Shown one piece after another: positions 53,607 to 61,251 of a stretch of 64,000 nucleotides of DNA. The position numbers and the translations under genes were made by a program. Below the pieces are notes generated by a model that worked only from the letters and a program-made list of their open reading frames with translations, made no database searches and was not told the origin of the DNA. Each line of letters starts with the position of its first letter. Positions within the stretch are counted from its first letter, which is position 1. This stretch comes from CAWDVH01 sp963805705 (lineage in GTDB: Bacteria; Actinomycetota; Actinomycetes; Streptosporangiales; Streptosporangiaceae), in assembly GCA_963805705.1 (NCBI GenBank), contig CAWDVH010000001.1, positions 2,891,645 through 2,955,644 of the forward strand, given 5' to 3'.

Positions 53607-54074
53607 TCAAGAGGGTTGCGCTGTTCTCGGGCCGTCGTTGCGAGCCTCGATGGCCTTTACGGTCTTTCCGAACCTCTTTTCCAGAACACGCTTGCCGCCG
53701 GTCCCGAGCAGGATCGCGAGTACCCGCCCCTTGAGGTTCTTGCCCTCGCGCACGATGACCACGTTCACATCGGTCCTGCCGTCGGGCAGGCCGGTGAAGG
53801 TGTAGGTGTGGCCCGAGCCGCCTCCCCACACGTTGGAGTCGGTCGTCGTCATGGTGACGCGGCCGGGATCGGACCAGTCGTAACGCAGGCGTTCCCAGAC
53901 GCCGCCCGAGCCCTCCGTGACGTCGGCCTCACGAGAGCCCTGACTGTGCACCTTGAGGTAGTTGTCAGCACTATTGCCCCAGACCTTCGAGCGGCCCGGC
54001 CCGAAGTCGGTGAGCGCCGCGACGAACTGCCCGGGCGTCGAGGTTGTCGTCTCCTTGAAGCGGATGGCGGCCAT
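53607..54074 (-). CDS. SRPBCC-fold protein
   Basis: Product of 155 residues with the START-like pattern of alternating strands: TPGQFVAALTDFGPGRSKVW at the start, GVWERLRYDWSDPGRV in the middle, GHTYTFTGLPDG, and a long C-terminal helix ending KRFGKTVKAIEAR. Such proteins bind hydrophobic ligands or act as cyclases or dehydratases. The ATG at 54074 follows AAGGGGG. It lies between two hydrolases on the same strand. Confidence 0.72.
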   Translation of the reverse strand: MAAIRFKETTTSTPGQFVAALTDFGPGRSKVWGNSADNYLKVHSQGSREADVTEGSGGVWERLRYDWSDPGRVTMTTTDSNVWGGGSGHTYTFTGLPDGRTDVNVVIVREGKNLKGRVLAILLGTGGKRVLEKRFGKTVKAIEARNDGPRTAQPS

Positions 54075-54212
54075 GGCATGCCCCCTTGCTGCCGGTGAGG
54101 TGGTCTCTGCGGGTGATGTCGTCTACGGTCGCGCCGCCGGCTCAAAGCCAGTCGGCAACGTGGGATCTGGCAGGCGTCCTCCCTGCTCGCGAACACCCGG
54201 TACAGTCTCTGG

Positions 54213-55109
54213 TTAGTTCCCGGCTGGCAGGGCGGGGGCGAAGAAGTCGATGAGCAGCTGGCTGACGCGCTCATGCTCGTCGTGATGGACCCAGTGCGAG
54301 GCGTCGGTCAGGCGCTCGACGCGATCGAGGCCGGGTACGTCGTCGTGGTCGGGCTCGGCTAGTTCTTCGCCGAGGTAGCGGTCGCGCTGCCCCCAGATGA
54401 CCAGGGTCGGCGCCTTGATCGGGCGAAGCGCCGCTTCGGACTTCTTGGGCGGGGTCCGCACCGAGGACCGGTAGTAGTTGATCATCCCGGTGGCCGCGCC
54501 TGGCTGCGACCACGCCTCGATGTAGCGTTCGATCTCCTCCGGCGTAAAAGCCGGGCGGGCGTCGCGCAGGAAGTGGCGGAAGAAATGCCAGTGGTTGGCG
54601 TGCACGATGCTTTCGGGCAGGTCCGGGAGGTCGAAGAAGAAGAAGTACCAGGACTTGCGGAGCTGGCCGGGGTGGTGCAGTCCCTGCGAGAGCTTCCGCG
54701 GATGGGCCGCGTTGAGGATGGCCAGGCGGTCCACGACCTCCGGATGGGCCATCGCGGTGGCCCAGGCGACGCTTCCGCCCCAGTCGTGACCGGCCAGCAG
54801 CGCGGACTCGGCACCGCGTTCGTGGATGAGACCGCTGATGTCGGCGGTCAGCTGGTCGATGTCGTAGGCATGGACGCCGTCTGGCTTCGAGGACAGGTTG
54901 TAGCCGCGCAGGTCCGGTGCGACGACGCGGAAGCCCGCCGCCGCGAGCGGCCTGATCTGCTGCCGCCAGCCGTACCAGAACTCGGGGAAGCCGTGCAGCA
55001 GGACGACCAGCGGCCCCTCCCCGGCCTCGACGTAGTGCAGCCGCTGGTCGCCGATCTCGGCGTAGCCGTCACGGAGTTCGCCGCTTGCGAGGTCCTCGGT
55101 TGTGCTCAT
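54213..55109 (-). CDS. Epoxide hydrolase-type alpha/beta hydrolase
   Basis: Product of 298 residues. HGFPEFW (oxyanion region), the nucleophile Asp109 in GHDWGG and the C-terminal His in ASHWVHHD mark it as a soluble epoxide hydrolase or related haloalkane-type enzyme; the cap contains WYFFFFDLPDLPE and a MINYYRSS segment with Tyr residues that may activate the epoxide. The ATG at 55109 follows GGGAGG. A palindromic site lies about 55-75 bases upstream, inside the end of the LuxR-type gene. Confidence 0.88.
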   Translation of the reverse strand: MSTTEDLASGELRDGYAEIGDQRLHYVEAGEGPLVVLLHGFPEFWYGWRQQIRPLAAAGFRVVAPDLRGYNLSSKPDGVHAYDIDQLTADISGLIHERGAESALLAGHDWGGSVAWATAMAHPEVVDRLAILNAAHPRKLSQGLHHPGQLRKSWYFFFFDLPDLPESIVHANHWHFFRHFLRDARPAFTPEEIERYIEAWSQPGAATGMINYYRSSVRTPPKKSEAALRPIKAPTLVIWGQRDRYLGEELAEPDHDDVPGLDRVERLTDASHWVHHDEHERVSQLLIDFFAPALPAGN

Positions 55110-55141
55110 TGCCGCCTCCCTGGGGTGTGTCAGGGACGACG

Positions 55142-58066
55142 TTAAGATTTCAGCCCGCGCGCCACACCAGGGAATACCCTGGTCGGTTCCCCTGGTCTGC
55201 CCAGTCCCGTGGGCTCAGTGAGGTCGTGCACATACTCGATCTGCATGTGCGCGATGTTCCTGCTCGCTCGTACTGATAACGCTGGGCGAGAGGCAGATGG
55301 CGCGTGCCCACCTCGCTGGGGCAAAGCGTCGTGGAGGCCCATGCGGGAGGTGATGCCCAGTTTGGTGAAGACCTTGCGAAGGTGCCATTCGACGGTGCGG
55401 GCGCTGATGAACAGTTCCGCGGCGATCTCAGGGTTGGTGCGTCCGTCTCGGGCCAGCCGGGCGATGTGCTTCTCTTGCGGGGTGAGCTCGGTGGAGGTGT
55501 GGACCTGCCGCTTGCGGACCGTCTCGCCGGTGGCGAGCAGTTCCCTGCGTGCGCGTTCGGCGAAGGCCTCAGCGCCAATCACGGCGAACAGGTCGTAGGC
55601 GGCGCGTAGCTGGTGGCGTGCGTCGCCTCGCCGGAGCTCGCGGCGAAGCCACTCGCCGTAGAGCAGGTGGGCACGGGCGAGCTCGGGCCGCAGCCGGGTG
55701 CGGCCGAGCCGCTCGACCGCCTCGGCGTAGCGCTGCTCGGCGTCGTGGCCTTCGCTGAGCAGCGCTCGCGAGCGTGCCTCCAGGCCCTTCGCCCAGTCGG
55801 AACCCTCGATGGCCGTCATTGCCGACAGCCGCTCCAGCGCTTCCCGTTTGGCAACTTCTGGCCGTCCGGTTCTCACGGCGGCCTCGATCAGTTCGGGCAG
55901 AACCAGCTGGGTGCTCAAGGGCAGGTAGGCTTCCCCGGTTGCCGGTTCCGCCGCAGCCAGTGCCTCTGCATAGTGCCCGAGACCATTGTGGAGGACCGCG
56001 GTGGCCCAGTTGGCGAGCTGGACAGCGAATCCCTCCCCGCGAGCGATCGAGTCCTCGATGGTCGCCGAGAACAGGGGCATCGCTTCCGCAGGCCGGCCCC
56101 GGTACCCGGCGAGCAGCAGATCACAGGTCGAAGCCAGGCGGATTCCGGTCACCTCGTTGACGACGTCCTTTTCCGCGGCCAGCGACGTCGCTGTCTCGAA
56201 GTCACCGCACAGCGTGGCTACCTCTCCGTGTCCGTTCAGAGCGATGGACAACGGGCCCAGGGCGCCCGATGCACGGGCGAGCTCGACATGCCGGCTGCTC
56301 AACACCATCCAGCTGTCGAAGTCCCACACGGCCATCGTCGCCATCTGGGCGAGGATCCCCCACTGCAGCCACTCTTCCCCGGACACCTGATCACCGAGGA
56401 AGGCGTCCACCGCTCGCCGCAGCGCCGGCTCTGCTGCCGCACGTCCCTGGATGACCATCGTCGTCAGACCATCGAGGAGGAGGTCACAAGGCCGCGGAGC
56501 CCCCGCCGGCGGCGGGGCCGCGCGTCCCGCCCGGGAGACCTCCAGAAGAAGACCGCCGGGTCCGGCGAGAGGACCAGCGACGCTGGATGCCACCCAGGCG
56601 TAGAGGTAGGTCTCCCGGGCGAGCCCGACATCGAGTGATTCGAGTCGCCTGGCGGCCTGCAGCAGCAGAACCGGCGCCTCACGTCCGGCCACCGACGCCC
56701 ACTCGACCTGCCCACGGAGCTGTTCTGCGCGGGCACGCTGCAGATCGTCGGTCGCGTCGGCCCTGGCTTGGGCCAGCAAGCCGAGCGCAGCGTCGAACGT
56801 GCCCGCGTGCAGGTTCGCGAGGGCGGCTGCCAGCGCCCGGTCGGCGCGCCGCCCCGGCTCGGCGGTCAAGGCGACCGACCGTTGGAGGAAGGCTGCCGCG
56901 GCCGCCAGCCCGGCGCGGGCCTGCGTCTTGACCGCCGCCTGCTCGAGCGCGGCGGCCACCTCTTCGTCCGGCCCGGTGGCCGCGGCAGCCAGATGCCACA
57001 CCCGCCGCTCCGGATCGGCCTGGGCGTCCGTCGCCGCGGCCAGCGTCAGGTGGGCGACGCGGCGATCCTCCGGGGACCCGGCCGCGTAGGCAGCCGACCG
57101 CACCAACGGGTGCCGGAACCGCACCTGGGAGCTGATCTGCAGCAGCTCCTGCGCATCGGCCGCAGCCGCCGCGTCACGTCCCAGGCTCAACGTCGGTGCG
57201 GCCCGCCACAGCAGCGTGGCATCCCCGGTGGGGTCGGCCGCCGCCAGCAGCATCAGCCGCTGGGTCGGCTCCGGCAGCGCCCGCACCCGCTGCACGTAGT
57301 GGTCCTGGAGACGACCAGGCAGACTCGCCGTGTGCGGACCGGCGAAGCCGCCGGCCAGCTCGGCCTGGTTCAACCCTCTGGCCAGCTCGAGCAGCCCCAG
57401 CGGGTTTCCCCGTGTCTCGGCCACGATCCGGTCGCACACCCGCTCGTCCAGATGACCTGGGACCGCGGCGGTCAGCAACGCCCGCGCGTCCTCGTCGGTG
57501 ACCCCTTCGACCGTCAGCGCGGGCAGACCAGGAAACATCTGCTCATCGGCCGTCTCCCGGACCGCGAACAGGAGCAGCACAGACTCAGCCAGCAGCCGCC
57601 GGGCGACGAACCCGAGCACCTGGCACGAGGCTTCGTCCAGCCACTGGGCGTCATCGACCAGGCAGACCAGCGGCCGCGCGGCGGCGTTCTCGGCCAGCAG
57701 GCTCAGAGCGGCCAGACCTACCACGAACCGGTCGGCGGCAGGCCCCGCCGCCAACCCGAACGCCACCCGCAACGCGCGCTCTTGCGGCTCCGGCAACGCG
57801 GCCAGGCCGTCCAGCATCGGCATGCAGAGCTGGTGCAACGCCGCGAATGGCAACTCCATCTCCGACTCGACGCCGGCGAATTGAATCAGGCGGCACCCTG
57901 CGGCCTGGCGCGCGCAGTAGCGGATCAGCGCGGTCTTGCCGATCCCCGCCTCGCCCCGGATGACCAGCACCGCACTCTCACCGCGACGAACGCGGTCCAG
58001 CAGGCCATCGAGGACCTGGCGTTCGCGAGCACGTCCCCTGAAGGCCGGCGTCCGAGGTGCGGACAT
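55142..58066 (-). CDS. Large LuxR-family (LAL-type) transcriptional regulator
   Basis: Product of 974 residues. An N-terminal AAA/STAND ATPase has Walker A GEAGIGKT at 38-45 and Walker B VCLVDDAQWLDE near 160. A long helical repeat region covers ~400-850. A C-terminal LuxR helix-turn-helix contains LTPQEKHIARLARDGRTNPE and FISARTVEWHLRKVFTKLG. The ATG at 58066 is seven bases after AAGG; the ATG at 58072 is less well spaced. It probably controls the surrounding enzymes. The last ~50 residues after the helix-turn-helix are unusual and overlap a palindromic site. Confidence 0.87.
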   Translation of the reverse strand: MSAPRTPAFRGRARERQVLDGLLDRVRRGESAVLVIRGEAGIGKTALIRYCARQAAGCRLIQFAGVESEMELPFAALHQLCMPMLDGLAALPEPQERALRVAFGLAAGPAADRFVVGLAALSLLAENAAARPLVCLVDDAQWLDEASCQVLGFVARRLLAESVLLLFAVRETADEQMFPGLPALTVEGVTDEDARALLTAAVPGHLDERVCDRIVAETRGNPLGLLELARGLNQAELAGGFAGPHTASLPGRLQDHYVQRVRALPEPTQRLMLLAAADPTGDATLLWRAAPTLSLGRDAAAAADAQELLQISSQVRFRHPLVRSAAYAAGSPEDRRVAHLTLAAATDAQADPERRVWHLAAAATGPDEEVAAALEQAAVKTQARAGLAAAAAFLQRSVALTAEPGRRADRALAAALANLHAGTFDAALGLLAQARADATDDLQRARAEQLRGQVEWASVAGREAPVLLLQAARRLESLDVGLARETYLYAWVASSVAGPLAGPGGLLLEVSRAGRAAPPPAGAPRPCDLLLDGLTTMVIQGRAAAEPALRRAVDAFLGDQVSGEEWLQWGILAQMATMAVWDFDSWMVLSSRHVELARASGALGPLSIALNGHGEVATLCGDFETATSLAAEKDVVNEVTGIRLASTCDLLLAGYRGRPAEAMPLFSATIEDSIARGEGFAVQLANWATAVLHNGLGHYAEALAAAEPATGEAYLPLSTQLVLPELIEAAVRTGRPEVAKREALERLSAMTAIEGSDWAKGLEARSRALLSEGHDAEQRYAEAVERLGRTRLRPELARAHLLYGEWLRRELRRGDARHQLRAAYDLFAVIGAEAFAERARRELLATGETVRKRQVHTSTELTPQEKHIARLARDGRTNPEIAAELFISARTVEWHLRKVFTKLGITSRMGLHDALPQRGGHAPSASRPALSVRASRNIAHMQIEYVHDLTEPTGLGRPGEPTRVFPGVARGLKS
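55166..55183. promoter_or_regulatory. Palindromic operator candidate before epoxide hydrolase
   Basis: ACCAGGGAATACCCTGGT is a near-perfect inverted repeat with 7-base arms, 57 bases before the epoxide hydrolase start. Fourteen bases of it recur at 58103-58116. A half-like GGTTCCCCTGGT follows immediately. It may bind the LAL regulator. Confidence 0.45.
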
Positions 58067-58102
58067 TGCCATGCCTTTACCATACGGCCGGTGATAGGAC
58101 AC

Positions 58103-58116
58103 GGGAATACCCTGGT
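58103..58116. promoter_or_regulatory. Operator candidate in LAL/SDR divergent region
   Basis: GGGAATACCCTGGT lies between the divergent LuxR-type and SDR genes, 37 bases before one start and 35 bases before the other, and matches the core of the site at 55166-55183. The left arm is less complete here. Position fits autoregulation and control of the SDR. Confidence 0.45.
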
Positions 58117-58150
58117 TCGACGGGGGTGCGCCGCCGTCCAGACTCGGGCC

Positions 58151-58843
58151 ATGAACATCCCGCTCGACGGGTCGCCTGCCGGCCGCGTGGCCATCGTTAC
58201 CGGAGGGTCCCGCGGGGTTGGCCGGGCGACAATCCGTGTGCTGGCGGCCCGGGGCTACGCCGTCGTCGTCAACTACCTCCACGACCGGCGCGCGGCGGAG
58301 TCGACCGTCGAAGCGATCCTCGCCGGTAACAACGAGGCCGTGACCATCCGCGCCGACGTCGCCGACGACCTAGACGTGCAGAGGCTGTTCGCCGAGACGA
58401 TCGCAGTATTCGGCGGCGTCGACGCCGTGGTCCACACTCTCGGCCGCCCGGTCGCCGCGACTTCCGTGGCCGATTTTGATCTCGACGTGTTCGACGCGCT
58501 GGTCCGAGTCAACACGCGGGCTGCCTTCATCGTCAACCGGGAGGCAGCCCGGCACCTTCGTAACGGGGGCGCCATCGTCAATCTGACCAGCTCAGCGGGT
58601 GATTCATCGCTGCCGGCCTACGGCCTCTACGCAGCGACCAAAGCCGCCACCGACGTGCTCACCCGGGCACTCGCACTCGAGCTCCGTGAGCGCGACATCA
58701 CCGTCAACGCGGTCTCGCTCGAAGTCGGCATGCCGTGCGCACCGGACCGGGTCGCCGACGTCGTCGCGTACCTGCTCACCGACCGTGGCCACCGCCTTAC
58801 TGGCCACGTGCTCCGGGTCGACGATCCGGGACATGCTCCCTGA
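58151..58843 (+). CDS. Short-chain dehydrogenase/reductase
   Basis: Classical SDR of 230 residues. TGGSRGVG near residues 18-25 binds the cofactor (an Arg before Gly-Val suggests NADPH), the catalytic Ser is in LTSSAGD and Tyr-x3-Lys in YAATK. The C-terminus is short, ending RLTGHVLRVDDPGHAP. It is the only plus-strand gene of this cluster and shares a divergent region with the LAL regulator. The ATG at 58151 has no good ribosome site, but CAGACT lies six bases upstream, so a leaderless message is possible. Confidence 0.87.
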   Translation: MNIPLDGSPAGRVAIVTGGSRGVGRATIRVLAARGYAVVVNYLHDRRAAESTVEAILAGNNEAVTIRADVADDLDVQRLFAETIAVFGGVDAVVHTLGRPVAATSVADFDLDVFDALVRVNTRAAFIVNREAARHLRNGGAIVNLTSSAGDSSLPAYGLYAATKAATDVLTRALALELRERDITVNAVSLEVGMPCAPDRVADVVAYLLTDRGHRLTGHVLRVDDPGHAP

Positions 58844-59182
58844 CTACGCGCTACGACGGAAAGGCATTGCCTGAACGCAGTGGCACGCTCCTGCGCCAGC
58901 TGCCTCCGCTTGGCCAGCCTGTTCGCATGGGCTGCAGACCGTGGCCCACTTGGCCTTGACCACGTCCGGGCGGACCAGTTGCTGGAACTGCCGGGTGCCG
59001 GCGCGGGCGCGGCCTGCTGCCCGGCTTGGCCGGCCCAATGCGATACCCCGATATCGGTAGGATTCTCGCGCGTCCGGGATCCCCAGCCCGCGGGCCGTTT
59101 CCGCAGGTAGTGGTGGGGAATCGCAGCCGGGGGATTACGCCGTCGGGCACAAAACCCTAAGCCTGCTGATGTGCCTGCCCGG
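58844..59182. other. Non-coding stretch, convergent region
   Basis: This 339-bp gap lies between the end of the SDR and the end of the convergent MBL-fold gene. Open frames exist on both strands but none looks like protein or has a ribosome site. No strong terminator hairpin was found. Confidence 0.4.
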
Positions 59183-60037
59183 TTAGGACGGGAACTGGGT
59201 GGATGCCGCGGTGAACAGCGTGTACCGGTTGCCGTAGTCGGGGTACTTCGCGAGCATGACGTCGATGACCTCGGCCGGCGTGCTGGACTTGGCCACCGTC
59301 TGGTCGAAGTCCTCGATGTAGCGGCGTGACTGGTCGAGCACGCGGATGGCGTTGTCGTCGGGCGCGCCGGGATCCTTGTGCCCGGTGATGATCGTGGACG
59401 GTTTGAGGGCGGCCACCGCGTCCAGGGACGCGAGCCACGTCTTGCGTGTGTCCGGCGTGGAGGCCCGGAGCCACATGTGGATGTTGTTGTAGGCGATGTC
59501 CCCGGAGCAGATGGTCTGCGTGTCCGGCACGTGCGCGATCGTGGCGAGCACGCCGTCGGCGCCGCCGATCGTGTGGAACACGACGGGGTGACCTTCCAGG
59601 TCGAACTCCTGCGAACTGGTCAAGGCGGGCACCGTGTGGGACTGCGAGATCTGCCCGGGGAACCGGGAGTTCCAGTTCGCCATGACTTTGGGAGTGGTCT
59701 GAGCGCGGGCGTCGTCGACGACCTGCTGGTCGCAGGCCACCAGCTGGGCGCCGGGGAAGGCGTCCAGCACTGGCCCGGCCCCGAAGAAGTGGTCGGCGTG
59801 ACCGTGGGTTACGAAGATCAGGCTGGGTTGCTTACCGGTGTTCTGCACCCACGCCGCCAGTCGCTGTCCTTCGCTCGTGGTGAGCAGCGCGTCGACGAGG
59901 ACGGCGTCGTGGTCGCCGGAGATCAGCGTCGAGGTGCTGGCTGGCCACGTGGCCGGGATGCTGTCATCCCATCCCGGGCCACCTGGTATCGGTTTGTATC
60001 CGCTGTTGAAAACGTCGATGGACAGTGAGCTGGCCAT
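59183..60037 (-). CDS. MBL-fold metallo-hydrolase
   Basis: Product of 284 residues with the metal motif H78-G-H80-A-D82-H83, later ligands in GGADGV and CSGDIAYNN, and the distal His in IITGHKD. The fold is of the metallo-beta-lactamase superfamily; it resembles lactonase- or SoxH-like members and its substrate is unknown. The ATG at 60037 follows GAAGGAG. It lies downstream of the VOC gene, with a 24-residue remnant between them. Confidence 0.87.
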   Translation of the reverse strand: MASSLSIDVFNSGYKPIPGGPGWDDSIPATWPASTSTLISGDHDAVLVDALLTTSEGQRLAAWVQNTGKQPSLIFVTHGHADHFFGAGPVLDAFPGAQLVACDQQVVDDARAQTTPKVMANWNSRFPGQISQSHTVPALTSSQEFDLEGHPVVFHTIGGADGVLATIAHVPDTQTICSGDIAYNNIHMWLRASTPDTRKTWLASLDAVAALKPSTIITGHKDPGAPDDNAIRVLDQSRRYIEDFDQTVAKSSTPAEVIDVMLAKYPDYGNRYTLFTAASTQFPS

Positions 60038-60051
60038 GCTGACTCCTTCAC

Positions 60052-60126
60052 TCAATGGACGGTGGTCCCGCGCGCCGCGATGTGGCCGCCCGGCGAGCCG
60101 GCGCCGATGACGTCGTGGTCGCTCAC
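60052..60126 (-). pseudogene. 24-residue remnant of a flavin or NAD-binding oxidoreductase start
   Basis: The GTG at 60126 overlaps the VOC stop (GTGA) and encodes SDHDVIGAGSPGGHIAARG before a stop at 60052. DVIGAGSPGGH is the dinucleotide-binding fingerprint found at the very N-terminus of FAD/NAD disulfide-reductase-like proteins. Nothing of the rest remains, so it is most likely a deletion scar. Confidence 0.5.
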
Positions 60127-60746
60127 GTCGGCAGTTCCGTCCCGGCCTGCTCCGCCACCATGTACCGGGCGTACCAGTCGGGCCAGTTCGCGTCGGCCTG
60201 CCCGATGCGCTTCTCGTGCTCACCGTGAGCGACCGACGCTCGCCGCATCGCGCTCGCCAGATCGCTGGCGGAACCGAACGACGTCGTGGCGGGGTCGATC
60301 CGCCCGGGCAGGCGGGTGCTGATCTCCTGGAGCAGCCAGCCGTTGCCGTCGGGGTCGCTGAACGTGGCGAACGAGCCGTAGCTGGCGTGATCGGGCGCGG
60401 GACCGCTGACCTGGCCGGGCGCGCCGCCGGGCTGGAACTGAGCGCCCGGCGTCCCGGCGTGAAAGACCTCACTGATCTTCGCCCCGAGCGCGGCGAGTTC
60501 TTTGCGCGCCGCGTCGATGTCGGAGACGACCAGGTACAGGCCCTCCGCTGAGCCGGGTGCGGCCGAGGTGATGTTGGTGCCGAATTGGATCGAGCACCCT
60601 GAGCCGGGCGGCGTGAACTGAACGACCCGGAAGCCGTTGTCGAAGGGGAAGTCAGCGTCGAGCCTCCACCCCAGCCCCTGGTAGAAGTCCTTAGCCCGGT
60701 CCACGTCGGCGACGGGCACGACCACGACCTCCAGTTTCATGTCCAC
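60123..60746 (-). CDS. VOC-superfamily (glyoxalase-like) protein
   Basis: Product of 207 residues. Residues ~1-145 form a VOC fold: VVVVPVADVDRAKDFYQGLG, the SIQFGTNIT strand, VVSDIDAARKELAALGAKI and FSDPDGNGWLLQE. The C-terminal ~60 residues carry WPDWYARYMVAEQAG, an extension found in a group of VOC proteins. Reactions in this superfamily vary (isomerases, lyases, dioxygenases); none can be chosen. The GTG at 60746 is eight bases after AAAGGAG, better than the ATG at 60740. Confidence 0.82.
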   Translation of the reverse strand: MDMKLEVVVVPVADVDRAKDFYQGLGWRLDADFPFDNGFRVVQFTPPGSGCSIQFGTNITSAAPGSAEGLYLVVSDIDAARKELAALGAKISEVFHAGTPGAQFQPGGAPGQVSGPAPDHASYGSFATFSDPDGNGWLLQEISTRLPGRIDPATTSFGSASDLASAMRRASVAHGEHEKRIGQADANWPDWYARYMVAEQAGTELPT

Positions 60747-60888
60747 GACCCGAACTCCTTTCCGTTAGATGAATAGCCCGTGTGCGTGCCACCGGATGAG
60801 GATCACGCTGTCAGCTACAGAGGCCGGCCGTACCCGTGGAGACCCTGGCCTGGGCCCTGGTCCGGTCTCACTCGGACCTGGAACGTGG

Positions 60889-61224
60889 TCACGCCCGGAC
60901 CCGGACGGTGCCGTCGGCCACCTGCACTTCGTGCACGTTGAGCGGCCGGGCGGCAGGGCCGCTGACCACAGCCCCCGTGGTGACGTCGAATTCCGAGCCG
61001 TGGCATTGGCACATGATCATCGTCCCGGTGAGCAAGCCGCCGGACAGCGGGCACGGGTCGCCGGGGCAGGTGCAGAGATCGTCGAACGCGTACAGACGGT
61101 CGCCGACGTGCGCAACAGAGATCCGGAGTTTGCGGTCGCTCAGGTAGAACGGGACGACGAAGCCGTCGGGGATCGCGTCGTCTGGCCCGACTTCGCGGAA
61201 GGCGTCAGCGGTGAGCTCGGTCAT
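60889..61224 (-). CDS. Small Rieske-type ferredoxin with Cys-x-Cys first motif
   Basis: Product of 111 residues with the Rieske fold: GDRLYAFDDLC, then CQCHGSEFD and a C-terminal strand VHEVQVADGTVRV. The second cluster motif C72-x2-H75 is normal. The first, usually Cys-x-His, reads C51-T-C53, so a 3Cys:1His cluster or a lost cluster is possible. The spacing between motifs is kept. It would pass electrons to an oxygenase or to the flavoprotein encoded just upstream. The ATG at 61224 follows AAGGAG. Confidence 0.8.
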   Translation of the reverse strand: MTELTADAFREVGPDDAIPDGFVVPFYLSDRKLRISVAHVGDRLYAFDDLCTCPGDPCPLSGGLLTGTMIMCQCHGSEFDVTTGAVVSGPAARPLNVHEVQVADGTVRVRA

Positions 61225-61251
61225 CGAATCGCTCCTTGTCCGGGCGCTGGT

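Noticed and set aside
56768..58150. Plus-strand frame upstream of the SDR
   Set aside because: It is Gln/Arg-rich shadow sequence antisense to the LAL regulator.
58844..59182. Small ORFs on both strands after the SDR
   Set aside because: No ribosome sites, no recognisable motifs, and Cys/Trp-rich composition typical of shadow frames.
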